64,000 bases of DNA from Pirellulaceae bacterium (GCA_023382975.1 JAHDXO010000010.1:62001-126000); one strand, 5' to 3'. Shown: positions 17,540-28,129, counted from the first letter of the stretch. The notes: generated by a model not told the origin, from the letters alone. Numbers and translations are program-made.

Positions 17540-18003
17540 GAAATGCCGACTCAGCCAGTATGATGGTCAAATTTCCTAAACCTCGAAACGAATGGCACGA
17601 ACGTCATGCCTTCCAAACCGACTACGGAAGGATGCTCCAATCTCAGATTTCAAACCATAGTCCATCTAGCCTGGGTTGCGTCGATCCGTGAACCGTAAGA
17701 CGGTAACTTATCGGTATTTCGAACTTCCAGCAACATTTTGTTCATGAGCCAACCGGATGTCCGATCAACGTCAACCAACGGCCAGCGACAGCGTTTTCGA
17801 CGTTATGCACGGCTCCTACGATCGGCTCGGAACGCATCATGCTGCATGGCTTCATGTTTCTTGACAAAGAACAACTCTCGTGAACGTTCAAGCACGAATT
17901 TGGCATAGCGATTTGGCGTCGCCCGCCGCCTGCGAACATGTATTCGAATGCGAGCTGCAAAGGAAACGATCCCCCGATCTATGTTCCTCCGTGTCTGACA
18001 TCG
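17540..18003. other. Intergenic region, 464 bases
   Basis: No gene that I can support. The region is more AT-rich than its surroundings and should contain the promoter for the GNAT-PIN operon near its left end. A 72-residue minus-strand frame (17742-17960) has no good start signal and is listed among the rejected items. Confidence 0.5.
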
Positions 18004-21000
18004 CTACGATTCTTCGCTGAGAACCACGGTCAGCGTTTCGCCTTCGCGCAGGGTCAGTGGTTTCTTCAGGCGGAGTTCCAGGCGGCGGCCGTCTTGGCGG
18101 TGTTCGGCTTCGAGCGTTTGTGGCCCGCAGGTCAGGCTGACGCCGCGGACCGGTTGTCCCTCGGGCACCTCGAAGGCGAGCGACTGCAGGTTCAGTTGTC
18201 CCCAACGCACTTCGATGCGTTGAGTCTGAACGACGGCCTGCCGCGTTTGAGACAAGGTTCCCCAACCTTCGGCTGCGGTAAACGCGGCGCGGAAGTCGTC
18301 GGGCGTCATGCGCGGGGCGAATCCGATATGGCCGCGCGGCCCGTCGTATTCGAAACCGCACAGTCCGAGAAACACGCCGTGACTGGCCATGCCGCGGGCG
18401 TAATGGTCGCCGCATTCGACTTCGTTCCACGGATTGTGCTTGGCCGGATGATACCGCTCGTGGACACCACGGCAAATCGCCAGAGCCTCGGTCACCATGC
18501 CCTCCCAAGCCATGTGGCCCGCAACTTGGTACTCGATGCCCGTCCAGACTTCGTCGCGGTAACGGACGCCCCGAGGCAGATGCGGCGAGTGCGGCCACGT
18601 ACATGTGAACAAGCCCGCCTCGCCGGGCCGCGCAAACCAACGCTCGGGCGGATGCGCCTCGTTCTGCGGGCCGACGTCCGGCGCCCAGTTGTACCGCCAG
18701 ATCGCCTGCAATGCCGACCGCACTTGATCGCGAGGGTAGACGTACCCCAAGCCCACTTGGTGGGCCCAACCTTGTCCGAACAGTTGATCGGCCAAACAAC
18801 CGTCGCCGTACTGGTGCTCGGGGTGCTTTTCCAGATCGACCTCTTGGATGAAGTACTCCCCGTTGTACAAACGCTCGACGCTCAGCCGGCTGCCCGCGGC
18901 GAACAACCGTCGGCAGCGGGCGGCAAAATCCTGGTCGCCCATCGCGGTCGCCATCGCGGCGCCTGCCTGGAGAGCCGCCAGGTACAGCGAGCCCACCATG
19001 GTGTTCGGGCCGAAGAAATTGATGTCATAGGTGTTGTGCTGCGAACCTTCGAGCAATCCGTTCTCGTCGGCGTCTTCGCGGATGAGGAACTCCAGCGATT
19101 TCTTGATCCGCGGCCAATGGCGTGCCAGCAACGAACCGTCGGCCGAGCACAGGTGCTCGCGGTACGCCTTCAGAATCGTCCCGGCCTGGCCATCGCCGGC
19201 CCACATGTTCCAGCCTTCGCCGCGGAAGCGGATCATGCCGGTGTCTTCCACGAAACCCGCGTCAGGATGGTAGTCCTGCATCTCTCGCACCGAGCGTTCC
19301 AGCCGCGGGAACAGGCGGGCCATCGTGTGGGCGTAATTCCAGACGTGGGTGCAGGTTCCGTGGCAGCAGCCGACACCTTCCCAAGCCCAGAAACGCCCGT
19401 TGGTCCACCACTGGCAGGTCGATGTGGCCAAGGTTGACGCGGTCGAGATCAAGCGATCCAGCAGCCAGTGCGGCAGAGTCGAGTCGTACCAAGTCGCGTG
19501 CCATCGCTTGGTCTGGCCGATGAGCCGATCCGCATTTTCGGCCAAGTAGCCCGCCACGTCGGCGGCGCTGGCCAACCGGTTGGCGTAGAAGTTGCCGCGT
19601 TCTCCGCCGCGCAACGGACGATTCGGGAAGCACCATGTCACGGCGAACGTCACAGTCGCCTCCTGCCCCGGTTCGAGCCGCAACCGCTTGGCCACCGCAC
19701 CGACCAACGGATTGCCGAACGGCCGTTGGGCGTCGGGCGGCTCGGCGGACCAATCGGCGCGGAATACGGCTTCGGCTGTCGTGCCGTCCGGCAACGCAGT
19801 AGCGAGCAGCGGCTCTGCACCGGCATCCAACAGTGCCAACGCCATCGAGCCGAAGTCCGGCTGAGCTTCCAACTCGCCCTCGACCGCGGGCAGCGGCTGG
19901 TCGCGCAACTGGATCTGGTCGATGTTGACGTGTCCCCACGGTCCGGACTCGGCGTCGACGATCTCGATCCGGGCCGTCTTGTCGCGCAAGTCGCGGACAT
20001 CCCAGTTGTGCCATAGCAGTCGCTCGGCCTGCTTGCCCGTCGCCGTGCGGACAACGCGGCCGTCGACCACCAGATTGATGCACGTCTTGCCGGCATGGTT
20101 GCCGCCGCCGATCAGGAAGCTCAAGAAATCGCGTTCGATCTTGAAGACCGGCGAAGTCAATTTGCCGTGCAGCCGATCGTCGCCGCCCAGGTAGGTATTG
20201 ACCAAGCCCCGGCCCAGGAATCCGCTGACCGGCTGCTGGCGCTCGAGCGTGCCGCGGGCCGGCTTGCTGCCGAACGCCTCGCCTGCCACTTGCCAGTCGC
20301 CGTAGTCATCGCCCTCGAAGTCGGCCAACACGATCGGTTCCCGGGCCGCGGGCGGTGGATCCAAGCGAATGGCCGTGCCCGAGACCAGGGCCAGTCCCGC
20401 GCCGCGGACGGCGTGGTTTCGGCGCGCCCCGTACAGTCCCTGGCTGCTGTGCAAGCACACGGCGTTCTCCAACCAACCAGCCAGCAGGACGTCGGCCGGT
20501 GTCTTCGACGGGTTCTTGACGGTGAACTGCAGGACGGTCGCGGGCAGCGCGGAATCCTCCTCGTTCAACGGGATGAACGGCGAGAAAGCCTGCAATTGCA
20601 CTTCGATCGGAAATGCTGGGTCGCGGTAATCGACCGTGCCGATCGGATACTCGCCGCAGAACCGCAAATCGGGGAAACCGGCGATGTCCAGCGTTCGCTG
20701 GACCGTCGAGCCGCCGCTGCTCGCCTGGATCGCAAAACCTTGTGACAGCGGTGCTTCCGGCTGACGCCCCAGATTGTAGCTATCGCGTCCATACCCCGTG
20801 AAAATCAACTGGTTGAAGATGTCCCAGTGAACCAACCGCCCATCGCCCGCCAGGTAGAGCTGACCGGTGCAGAGTCCGCCGACAGGCATTCCGATCGTCT
20901 CCAAGTCGGGGCCTTGATACCAGGTGGATGCTCCCTGAGCCGACAACTCGGCAAGCCAATCGGCGTGCAGCTTCTTGTCGGCCGGGACGAAGTGGTCGCT

Positions 21001-21183
21001 GACATCCGACGATTCGAACGGCCCAGCCACGGCGGTCAGTCCGGAGGGTGCCGCCGAAAGGGCCGCGGCACCGAGCCCCGTCCATTTCAGAAACGTGCGG
21101 CGATCCCAACCCCCGCAGCCGTCTCGACGAGCGACGACGGGCAACTCGGTTTGCGGAAGACGGTTCGGAGGGACTTGGCTCAT
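18004..21183 (-). CDS. Tat-exported GH116-type glycosidase (GBA2-like)
   Basis: A 1059-residue protein from the ATG at 21183, which has AAGGAG eight bases upstream. Residues 25-50 hold a twin-arginine signal (DRRTFLKWTGLGAAALSA). The mature protein starts with the GH116 N-terminal glycine-rich motif GMPVGGLCTGQLYLAGDGRL. The C-terminal (alpha/alpha)6 domain shows GCCHGTCTHVWNYAHTMARL and GSQHNTYDINFFGPNTMVGS, matching the family regions that carry the catalytic acids. GH116 enzymes are retaining beta-glucosidases, beta-xylosidases or glucosylceramidases. An inserted jelly-roll-like segment near 280-370 may bind carbohydrate. It is monocistronic as far as I can see and probably acts in the periplasm on plant or algal glycans. 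Substrate specificity cannot be read from the sequence. Confidence 0.9.
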   Translation of the reverse strand: MSQVPPNRLPQTELPVVARRDGCGGWDRRTFLKWTGLGAAALSAAPSGLTAVAGPFESSDVSDHFVPADKKLHADWLAELSAQGASTWYQGPDLETIGMPVGGLCTGQLYLAGDGRLVHWDIFNQLIFTGYGRDSYNLGRQPEAPLSQGFAIQASSGGSTVQRTLDIAGFPDLRFCGEYPIGTVDYRDPAFPIEVQLQAFSPFIPLNEEDSALPATVLQFTVKNPSKTPADVLLAGWLENAVCLHSSQGLYGARRNHAVRGAGLALVSGTAIRLDPPPAAREPIVLADFEGDDYGDWQVAGEAFGSKPARGTLERQQPVSGFLGRGLVNTYLGGDDRLHGKLTSPVFKIERDFLSFLIGGGNHAGKTCINLVVDGRVVRTATGKQAERLLWHNWDVRDLRDKTARIEIVDAESGPWGHVNIDQIQLRDQPLPAVEGELEAQPDFGSMALALLDAGAEPLLATALPDGTTAEAVFRADWSAEPPDAQRPFGNPLVGAVAKRLRLEPGQEATVTFAVTWCFPNRPLRGGERGNFYANRLASAADVAGYLAENADRLIGQTKRWHATWYDSTLPHWLLDRLISTASTLATSTCQWWTNGRFWAWEGVGCCHGTCTHVWNYAHTMARLFPRLERSVREMQDYHPDAGFVEDTGMIRFRGEGWNMWAGDGQAGTILKAYREHLCSADGSLLARHWPRIKKSLEFLIREDADENGLLEGSQHNTYDINFFGPNTMVGSLYLAALQAGAAMATAMGDQDFAARCRRLFAAGSRLSVERLYNGEYFIQEVDLEKHPEHQYGDGCLADQLFGQGWAHQVGLGYVYPRDQVRSALQAIWRYNWAPDVGPQNEAHPPERWFARPGEAGLFTCTWPHSPHLPRGVRYRDEVWTGIEYQVAGHMAWEGMVTEALAICRGVHERYHPAKHNPWNEVECGDHYARGMASHGVFLGLCGFEYDGPRGHIGFAPRMTPDDFRAAFTAAEGWGTLSQTRQAVVQTQRIEVRWGQLNLQSLAFEVPEGQPVRGVSLTCGPQTLEAEHRQDGRRLELRLKKPLTLREGETLTVVLSEES

Positions 21184-21773
21184 AGGGCAAACTCCTTGGC
21201 ATCGGGTGTGGAGACCGCACGTGTTTGTCGACCAACGTCTGCGTCGCCGCGAGGAAGCAGCCAGCGGATCGAAAAAAACTGCCGAAAACCTCGCGATTCG
21301 ACACGCACAGCGATTGGCAACCGTGCGGACTTGAGTATACTGAGGATTAGAGCAAGGAAACAGATAGAAGCGGGTCCGCAGGTCATGGTGGACGAGGACG
21401 GCTGCGGTTCCCGTGGGACGAACAGGCCACGACGAGTGAAATTCGGACAGCCCGAGAGCCGCTGAAGCGGCGCGAGATTGGGCGGTGTCCGACCTACCTG
21501 CCCGCCCCCGCACGGGGTCCCTCCCGCGAACGTGGAACCACAGTCGAAAATCCGTGTGCTTGTCGCACGAGTTGTCGATCCTGCGCCGCTCGATCTGCGA
21601 ATCGAGGAACCTGATCTTGCCGCATTGTAGGCTTTCGATTAGTTTCCCCGGCTCATTTTGCTTCGCTCGGTGATCTGTCACGGATTCGCTCAAGCGTCCC
21701 GTCCAGAACACCGACAGTAATGGATTAGGATTGCGTCCGGGTAGAGGGTTTCGAGCGTTCGAGGAAAAGAGAG
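21184..21773. other. Intergenic region, 590 bases
   Basis: No supported gene. It holds the promoter region of the GH116 gene (minus) and of the small gene at 21774 (plus). Near 21431-21449 there is a degenerate half of the dispersed palindrome (GTGAAATTCGGAC). Confidence 0.5.
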
Positions 21774-21977
21774 ATGTCCTACACGTTGAAGTTGGTCGAT
21801 TGGCGGGATCACCAGGGAATGAGCCATCCGGAGTACCAAAACAGGCCGCTGTGGCAATATGTCGACGGCCCGTTGCAGTACCCCACGCGGACGGAGGCCG
21901 AAAAGGCGGCCGAACGCGCTTGGGTCGAACCGGATTGCAATGGTGTCGCGCCGGTGTGTGTCGTCACCGAGTGCTGA
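21774..21977 (+). CDS. Small hypothetical protein, 67 aa
   Basis: The ATG at 21774 is preceded by GGAAAAGAGAG, and a strong terminator follows 23 bases after the stop. The product is rich in Trp, Tyr and acidic residues (LVDWRDHQGMSHPEYQNRP, TEAEKAAERAWVEPDC). No signal peptide or membrane segment. I do not recognise a family. Support for it being real comes from the ribosome binding site, the terminator and its sensible composition. Confidence 0.6.
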   Translation: MSYTLKLVDWRDHQGMSHPEYQNRPLWQYVDGPLQYPTRTEAEKAAERAWVEPDCNGVAPVCVVTEC

Positions 21978-21999
21978 TCTCGGCAACTTTGGTGAATTC

Positions 22000-22028
22000 T
22001 CCCGAGCGATCCGCGGGATCGCTCGGGA
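22000..22028. terminator. Bidirectional terminator between convergent genes
   Basis: A perfect 13-bp inverted repeat (arms 22000-22012 and 22016-22028, TCCCGAGCGATCC and its complement) with a GCG loop sits between the stops of a plus-strand and a minus-strand gene. There is no long T-run on either side. Confidence 0.8.
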
Positions 22029-22041
22029 ATCTGCAGCGCGA

Positions 22042-23232
22042 TCAATAACGCCCGTGGTAGCCGGGGTTGCCGTCGCCGACGGCGGTGCGGTTGGCTTCGA
22101 GCGTCGTTTGAGTGGCTTTGCCCTTGCTTTCGATAAACAGCAACGCGTCCACGCGGTTCGATGCTGGCAGGGGCACCCCGGGAATCGTGGGCATGGGAAT
22201 TCCCAGCGGGCCCATCTTCTCGCCCGTGGGAGTCGCGACCACTCCGCACCCCAGCAACAGAACTTGATTGGCCGGCCAGCGGAAACGCTCGTGCAACCGC
22301 CAACTGACGACCTGCGGCACCTGGATCTGGACGCGTTGCGTGCCGCCGGCCAGTGACGGGATGTCAACCGCGACCGGCAGCAGTTTCTCGATCTGGTCGA
22401 TCTGGCATTTGATCACCGCGTCGATGATGGTCCCATCGACGGAGATCAGCGGGCTGAACTGCAGCGAGTAGCCTTCCTGCATCTGCCCCATCTCCATGTC
22501 GTGGCCGGGCCAGAGATCCTGGCGCATGCGAATCGAGCGAACGTAATTCTTCGGGGTCAGATTCGAGATCGTGTGAGCCTGGCCGTTGTGTACCATCAGG
22601 TTGGGCGAATTCAATTCGCGAAAATCGGTGCGTTTCCGCAATTGGCCCATCAAGACGGCCGCGTTTTCCTTGGACAGCAACCAAGCCTCGACGCCCGGCG
22701 CCTTGACGTCCACCGGTTGCAGCAGCGGCAAGGCGGACGTCCGCCAGTTGGGGCTGCCGATGCTGACCATCTTCAGACCGAATGTGTGCGCATCGGCTTG
22801 GCTGCTGATGAACCGGTCCACGATGTCCAGCACCAGTCGCTGCATCTCGGGGGTGTGGTAAACCAGCAACTTGTCTTTGCTTGCACTCAACAGACCCAGC
22901 GGATGCGAGAACCAGATCTCGGTGCCCGTCTCGCGCAGGATCCAGTCGACGACCGCCTGTTCCGGCCGTTCGGTCGTCGTGACTCGCGACGTGTAGGGAC
23001 TGATGTCGTACTCGCGCCAAACCTGGCCCTGGTCGTTGGGCAGCGTTCCCGTGCCCTTGTTTACCTGGGTGATCGACGACTGGATCGCGGCACCGTCGTT
23101 CATGGCGGTCCGGATCGGCGCTTCCCGTTCGGTAGCGCGCCGCCAGTCGCCGTCCTCGGGGTTCGGTTGAGCCGCCACAAAAGGTGCGAGAGCGAGCACC
23201 AAAACAAGCGAACTGGAAAATCGCATCAACAT
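22042..23232 (-). CDS. Exported secretin-like protein (type II/III secretion family fragment)
   Basis: A 396-residue protein starting at an ATG with GGGAGG six bases upstream and a clear signal peptide (SSLVLVLALAPFVAAQP). The middle and C-terminal parts have the secretin pattern of amphipathic strands: FSPLISVDGTIIDAVIKCQI, VQIQVPQVVSWRLHERFRW, then PANQVLLLGCGVVA, which corresponds to the 'dG..v.lGG' signature of secretins with a Cys-Gly in place of Gly-Gly. It lacks the long N0-N3 ring-building domains, so it is short for a true secretin. Planctomycetes carry many such short secretin-like proteins of unknown role, often next to unrelated genes. It is convergent with the small gene at 21774. 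Confidence 0.72.
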   Translation of the reverse strand: MLMRFSSSLVLVLALAPFVAAQPNPEDGDWRRATEREAPIRTAMNDGAAIQSSITQVNKGTGTLPNDQGQVWREYDISPYTSRVTTTERPEQAVVDWILRETGTEIWFSHPLGLLSASKDKLLVYHTPEMQRLVLDIVDRFISSQADAHTFGLKMVSIGSPNWRTSALPLLQPVDVKAPGVEAWLLSKENAAVLMGQLRKRTDFRELNSPNLMVHNGQAHTISNLTPKNYVRSIRMRQDLWPGHDMEMGQMQEGYSLQFSPLISVDGTIIDAVIKCQIDQIEKLLPVAVDIPSLAGGTQRVQIQVPQVVSWRLHERFRWPANQVLLLGCGVVATPTGEKMGPLGIPMPTIPGVPLPASNRVDALLFIESKGKATQTTLEANRTAVGDGNPGYHGRY

Positions 23233-23535
23233 TTCAAGCCTCCCTGCTTAAAACGGGCCGTTGATCGGCTGATTCGCGCGTTCGAAGTCGAAGTCTGCGG
23301 AACCAGCGGCCGGGAGTATACGAATCGTGCCGCTGCGTCGCAAGACAGATCGGCCGCTGCCGACGCTAGCATGGCTGAAGCCGCGAAGACGCCTATGCCG
23401 TGGCCGGTCTCTGACGGAACCATTCGGTGGACCGAAGGTCTCCACGATCGCGGGATACCTTTGGTCAGCCGTGTCAGCGGGGTTCGGAGACCCTCGCCGA
23501 GCGCGAGGTCGGAATTCCCACGATTCGCTACGAGG
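23233..23535. other. Intergenic region, about 300 bases
   Basis: No gene seen. It holds the promoter area of the secretin-like gene and, at its right end, a degenerate copy of the dispersed palindrome. Confidence 0.5.
23507..23532. repeat. Dispersed palindrome, copy D (degenerate)
   Basis: Read on the minus strand it is GTAGCGAATCGTGGGAATTCCGACC, matching the consensus of copies A-C with one deleted base and an altered loop. It lies immediately after the stop of the DUF255 gene. Confidence 0.6.
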
Positions 23536-25596
23536 TCAGTCTGTCAATTCGTCCCATGCTTGCAGCGCCGCTTCGACGCCGGATATGGGGGCCTGGCAGG
23601 CGAAATTCTCGCAGACGTACACGGTCGGCTCGGCCGCCAGCATTGTCTTGCCGCGGAAAGCCGGCTCCAGAACTCCCGCATCGCCAACGCGGTCCGGCGT
23701 CCGGCAGGCGATCAGATGGTTCGGCTGATAGCGGCGCCGCAGATCGGCCAGCACCTGGGCCGTGTCGCCTTGGCGCGGGTCGCCCAGTACGACGATCTCG
23801 CGCATCGGTCCGACCTGCATGTCGGCGGCGATCAGCATCTGGCCCATCGCCGTCGGGGCCCGCAGCATCAAGTCGGCGGACGATTCGACGACCGCGCCAG
23901 CGGCGGCCAGGTAATCCGCGTTGCCGCACAGTCTGCCTAACCGCCCCAACGCCGTGGCGGCCATCGCGTTGCCGCTGGGCACGCTGCTCTCCAGCAACTC
24001 CTTGTTTCGCACGATCAGCGGCTCGTGGTCGTCGGCCGTGAAGTAGAAGCCGCCGGCAGGATCGGAGAAGTGCCGCAGCACGGTGTCGGCCAACTGCACC
24101 GCCGATTCGATCCATGCTTCGTCGAAATCCGTTTGGTACAGACTGACCAGCGCATTGATCAGGAACGCATAATCGTCCAGATAAGCGTCGAACCGCGCCC
24201 GTCCGGCACGCCAGCAGTGCAACATCCGGCCATCGGGACGACGGAGTTGATCCAGCAGGAACCTTGCCGCTCGGGCCGCCGCTTCTTGATAGCGAGGTTC
24301 GTTCAGGACGCTGGCGGCACGGGCCAGCGAATCGATCATCAGCGAATTCCAACTGACCAGTATCTTGTCGTCCTTTCCGGGACGCACTCGGCGGTCGCGG
24401 ACGGCGAGCAGCTTGCGCCGCGACTCGGCCAGTTCTTCGCGCAACGGATCGAGATCCCAGCCCTTCAGCTTGACGCATTGTTCGATGGTCTTCGGGAGAT
24501 TCAGGATGTTCCGGCCCTCGAAATTGCCCGCCTTGCTGACATCGTACACGTAGCAGAACCGTTCAGCCGCATCCCTTCCCAGAACGCTGTGGATCTCCTC
24601 GGGAGTCCACAGGTAGAACTTGCCCTCCTCGCCCTCGCTGTCGGCGTCCTCGGCGCTGTGGAACCCGCCCGTGGCGTCGGTCATGTAGTTCAAGACGTAA
24701 TCCGCGGTCTCGCGCACAACGGCCGAATAGTGCGGATCGCCCGTCGCCACGAAGCCGTCCAGATAGGCTCCGGTCAGCAAGGCGTTGTCGTACAGCATCT
24801 TCTCGAAGTGCGGCACCAACCACCGCTCGTCGACGCTGTAGCGGGCAAAGCCGCCGGCCAGATGATCGTAGATTCCGCCGCGCGCCATCCGGTCCAGACT
24901 CAACCGGACCAACTGCGTCAGCTCGTCGCGGCGCCGGCGATGCGCCAGTCGCAGCAGGAACTGCAATCCCATCGGATGAGGAAACTTCGGTCGGCTACCG
25001 AAACCGCCGTTCTGGTAATCGAACGCCCGCTGCAATTGGGCCGCGGCCGCTTCGAGCAGATCGACCGTCGGCTGGCGGCCGCTCGCTGCGTTCGCTTCAG
25101 GCTCTTGCAGCGACTCCGTCAACCGGGCCGCCATCTCCTCGGCCTGTTCGCGCCGATCGCGCCACGCTTCGGCCACGGCGGAGGCGATCTGCGCGAAACC
25201 GGGCATGCCCATTCGCGGTTGCGGCGGCCAGTACGTGCCGCCGTAGAACGGACGCAGATCGGGAGTCAGGAACATCGACATCGGCCAGCCGCCATGCTGC
25301 GTCATCCGCTGAACGGCGTCCATGTAGATCTGGTCCAAGTCGGGCCGCTCCTCGCGGTCCACCTTGATGCACACGAAACGCTCGTTCAACAGCGCGGCGA
25401 TCCCGGCGTCCTCGAAGCTCTCGTGCGCCATGACGTGGCACCAATGGCAAGCCGAATAGCCGATCGACAGAAAGATCGGCTTGTCCTCCGCCTTGGCTCG
25501 CTCGAGCGCCTCCGGGCCCCACGGATACCAGTCCACCGGGTTGTCCTGGTGTTGGAGCAGATACGGGCTGGTTTCGCCTGCCAAACGATTGGGCAT
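23536..25596 (-). CDS. DUF255 / YyaL-type thioredoxin-domain protein (SPATA20 homologue)
   Basis: A 686-residue protein of the length usual for this family. It opens with the family signature [20 protein letters not shown] and has the CxxC-like active site [16 protein letters not shown] (C50 and C53), part of a thioredoxin-like fold over residues 1-170. The rest forms an (alpha/alpha)6-barrel like N-acylglucosamine 2-epimerases ([36 protein letters not shown]). The biochemical function of the family is not settled; redox and sugar-related roles have both been suggested. It has no signal peptide and should be cytoplasmic. AGAGG precedes the ATG. The stop is 48 bases from the panB stop region on the same strand, so co-transcription with panB is possible. 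Confidence 0.94.
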   Translation of the reverse strand: MPNRLAGETSPYLLQHQDNPVDWYPWGPEALERAKAEDKPIFLSIGYSACHWCHVMAHESFEDAGIAALLNERFVCIKVDREERPDLDQIYMDAVQRMTQHGGWPMSMFLTPDLRPFYGGTYWPPQPRMGMPGFAQIASAVAEAWRDRREQAEEMAARLTESLQEPEANAASGRQPTVDLLEAAAAQLQRAFDYQNGGFGSRPKFPHPMGLQFLLRLAHRRRRDELTQLVRLSLDRMARGGIYDHLAGGFARYSVDERWLVPHFEKMLYDNALLTGAYLDGFVATGDPHYSAVVRETADYVLNYMTDATGGFHSAEDADSEGEEGKFYLWTPEEIHSVLGRDAAERFCYVYDVSKAGNFEGRNILNLPKTIEQCVKLKGWDLDPLREELAESRRKLLAVRDRRVRPGKDDKILVSWNSLMIDSLARAASVLNEPRYQEAAARAARFLLDQLRRPDGRMLHCWRAGRARFDAYLDDYAFLINALVSLYQTDFDEAWIESAVQLADTVLRHFSDPAGGFYFTADDHEPLIVRNKELLESSVPSGNAMAATALGRLGRLCGNADYLAAAGAVVESSADLMLRAPTAMGQMLIAADMQVGPMREIVVLGDPRQGDTAQVLADLRRRYQPNHLIACRTPDRVGDAGVLEPAFRGKTMLAAEPTVYVCENFACQAPISGVEAALQAWDELTD

Positions 25597-25644
25597 GGAA
25601 CAACCTCTTGAAGACGGATGGATGGATCGATGGGCGGTGTCCGT

Positions 25645-26445
25645 TCAGCGGAACGTCTCGTCGACGCTGGGAAACGTTCCCTGACGCACGTCGTCGCGGA
25701 ACTGGGAAACCGCCTGGTGAACGAGGCCCTTCAAGTCGGCGTAGGGCCTGACGAATTTGGGCACGTAGCCGCTGGTCAAGCCCAGCAAGTCGTGGACCAC
25801 CAGCACTTGGCCGTCGCAATCCGGCCCTGCTCCGATGCCGATCGTGGGAATCGCCAGAGCGCTGGTGATCTTCGCGGCGATTGCCGCCGGGACACATTCC
25901 AGCACGATCGAGAACGCACCGGCCTGCTCGGCGGCCTGGGCGTCGGTCAGCAGTTGCTGCTCGTCCCGCTGCACCCGGTATCCGCCCATCTGATGAACGT
26001 TCTGAGGCCGCAGCCCGACGTGAGCCATCACCGGAATGCCCGCGGCGGTCAGCGCGGCGATCACTTCGGCCTGGGCCGCGCCGCCTTCGAGCTTGACCGC
26101 CTGGCAGCGGGTCTCTTTCAGAATCCGGCCCGCCGCCGCGATGGCTTGGTGGTGTCCCAGATGCGTGGTCGGGAACGGCATGTCGACGATCACCAGCGCC
26201 TGCTGGACCGCGCGGCCGACCATCTCCGCATGATAGATCATTTCGTCCAGCGTCACGGGCAGCGTCGTCGAGTGGCCTTGGACCACCATCGACATGCTGT
26301 CGCCGACCAGAATGCCTTCGATGCCGGCCTCGTCCAACAGGCGCGCCGTGGGAAAGTCGTACGCCGTCAGGACGCTGATCTTCCTTCCCGCTTGTTTCAT
26401 GGCCCGGAAAGCCGGCACGGTGATTCGCTGCGATTGGTTTGACAT
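25645..26445 (-). CDS. panB: 3-methyl-2-oxobutanoate hydroxymethyltransferase
   Basis: A 266-residue enzyme from the ATG at 26445, the normal family length. It transfers a hydroxymethyl group from 5,10-methylene-tetrahydrofolate to 2-oxoisovalerate, making ketopantoate, the first committed step to pantothenate and coenzyme A. Characteristic segments are SVLTAYDFPTARLLDEAGI, ILVGDSMSMVVQGHSTTLP, AVKLEGG, VMAHVGLRPQNVHQMGGY and TIGIGAGPDCDGQVLV, which carry the Mg2+ and substrate ligands. The Shine-Dalgarno is weak. The start is divergent from the Tat oxidoreductase gene at 26612, leaving a 166-base shared promoter region. No panC or panD is in this window. Confidence 0.97.
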   Translation of the reverse strand: MSNQSQRITVPAFRAMKQAGRKISVLTAYDFPTARLLDEAGIEGILVGDSMSMVVQGHSTTLPVTLDEMIYHAEMVGRAVQQALVIVDMPFPTTHLGHHQAIAAAGRILKETRCQAVKLEGGAAQAEVIAALTAAGIPVMAHVGLRPQNVHQMGGYRVQRDEQQLLTDAQAAEQAGAFSIVLECVPAAIAAKITSALAIPTIGIGAGPDCDGQVLVVHDLLGLTSGYVPKFVRPYADLKGLVHQAVSQFRDDVRQGTFPSVDETFR

Positions 26446-26611
26446 GGCAACAATTCTGATCGTTGACGACGAAGCGGGCAAGTGGTGGCGACCACGAGCG
26501 ACGATCGGGGCCGGGTGTGGTATCATCGCGGCATGGTCGCCCGAAGACCGGGCTGCCTGCCGATGGACTGTCTACTTCGTCCGTTTTTCCCTGTCTCCAA
26601 GGAGCATGCAC

Positions 26612-28129
26612 ATGGAATCCGGCATCAATCGTCGCGCGTTTGTGGGAACTGCTGTGGCTTCGGGTGTCTTTACCATCGTCCCGCGGCATGTGCTGGGCGG
26701 CGCGGGTTACGTCGCGCCGAGCGAGAAGATCCGGCTGGCACACATTGGCATGGGAACCCAGGGATTCAGCGAACTGGGCGGTTTGCTCGCCGAGCCGCAG
26801 ATCCAGATCGTGGCGGTTTGCGATCCGAATACCGACAGCAACGACTATGTGGAATGGGGCAAGAACAGCGTCCGCAACCGCATCCGTTCGTATCTGGGCG
26901 ATCCGTCGTGGCGGGAGAACGTCAGCGGCGCTCCGGGCGGACGAGAAGTCGGCCGGTTGGTTGTCGACACGTACTACGCGAAGCAACGCAGCTCCGACAA
27001 GTTCAAGGCGTGTACGGCCTATGCCGATTTCCGCGAGTTGCTGGATACCGAGAAGGATCTGGATGCCGTCAAGATCATGACGCCCGATCATCTGCACGCG
27101 ACGGTGGCAATCGCCGCGATGAAGCGAGGCAAACACGTAATGATGCATAAGCCGATCGCCAACCGCTTGGCCGAAGGACGCCGTGTCCTGGAGACGGCCC
27201 GCGAAACGGGCGTCGCCACCCATCTGTTGGCCTATGGCAGCGGAGCGGGCAACGCCTGGATCGCTCAGCAAGTCAAGCAGGGCGCCATCGGCACGCTGCG
27301 CGAGATCCACAACTGGACCAATCGCCCGGTGTGGCCCCAGTACACGCACGTCCCGCAGGACAAGCCGCCCGTTCCCGCCGGCTTCGATTGGAACCTGTGG
27401 CTGGGTCCGGTGACCGACCGCCCTTATCATCCGCATTTCACGCACACGGTCTTTCGAGGCTGGTACGACTTCGGCGGCGGCTCGATGGCCGACATGGGCA
27501 TCTATAGCCTGTGGCCCGTGTTCACCGAACTGGAACTGGGCGTCCCCCACACCGCCGAAGCGTGGGCAACGCACACGTGCGAGATCGTCGATCAGGTCAG
27601 TCGGACGGTCAGGAACGAGGCCGCGTATCCCGCCGCCTGCGCGATCCGGCTCAAGTTCGCCGCGCAAGGCGACCGGCCCGCCGTGGATCTGTTCTGGTAC
27701 GATGGCGGGATGAAGCCGCGTCTGCCGGACGTGGTCGAGGCGCACAACGTGGAAATGGCGCGCGAAGGCATCTTGTTCGTCGGCGACGACGGCGCCGTGC
27801 TGGCCGATTTCCGCGGGCAGAATCCGCTGCGGTTCGCCAAGGGCCAGCGCTCGCCCGTGCCACTGGAACAAGTGGCCTCGGATTCGCGACGCGCCGCTAC
27901 CGAACCCGCCCGGCGTCAGGGCGGATGGATCGAGGCGGTGACGGGGGGCGAACCGTCGCCCGGCAGTTTCCTGAACGCCGGATCGATTACCGATGCCGTG
28001 AACTTGGGAACCGTCGCGTTGCGAGCGGGCAGACGAGTGGTCTTCGACAGCCAGGCGATGCAGATCACCAACGCCCTGGATGCCAACCGCCATTTGACCC
28101 GCGAGTATCGCCAGGGCTGGGAACTGTAG
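26612..28129 (+). CDS. Tat-exported Gfo/Idh/MocA family oxidoreductase
   Basis: 505 residues from the second of two close ATGs; AAGGAG is seven bases before it and only one base before the first. The N-terminus NRRAFVGTAVASGVFTIVP is a twin-arginine signal. A Rossmann NAD(P)-binding domain follows, with GMGTQGFSELGG and VAVCDPN. The family motif appears as HVMMHKPIANRLAEGR, where the usual EKP is HKP. The C-terminal alpha/beta domain contains GWYDFGGGSMADMGIYSLWP. Such exported Gfo/Idh/MocA proteins are abundant in planctomycetes and are thought to oxidise or interconvert sugars in the periplasm. Substrate unknown. The change of the EKP glutamate is worth noting, though the lysine that usually acts in catalysis remains. 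Confidence 0.92.
   Translation: MESGINRRAFVGTAVASGVFTIVPRHVLGGAGYVAPSEKIRLAHIGMGTQGFSELGGLLAEPQIQIVAVCDPNTDSNDYVEWGKNSVRNRIRSYLGDPSWRENVSGAPGGREVGRLVVDTYYAKQRSSDKFKACTAYADFRELLDTEKDLDAVKIMTPDHLHATVAIAAMKRGKHVMMHKPIANRLAEGRRVLETARETGVATHLLAYGSGAGNAWIAQQVKQGAIGTLREIHNWTNRPVWPQYTHVPQDKPPVPAGFDWNLWLGPVTDRPYHPHFTHTVFRGWYDFGGGSMADMGIYSLWPVFTELELGVPHTAEAWATHTCEIVDQVSRTVRNEAAYPAACAIRLKFAAQGDRPAVDLFWYDGGMKPRLPDVVEAHNVEMAREGILFVGDDGAVLADFRGQNPLRFAKGQRSPVPLEQVASDSRRAATEPARRQGGWIEAVTGGEPSPGSFLNAGSITDAVNLGTVALRAGRRVVFDSQAMQITNALDANRHLTREYRQGWEL

Noticed and set aside
17742..17960. 72-residue minus-strand frame in the gap left of the GH116 gene
   Set aside because: It has no good ribosome binding site or recognisable domain. 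Its C-terminus reminded me of short planctomycete hypothetical proteins, but I could not support that.
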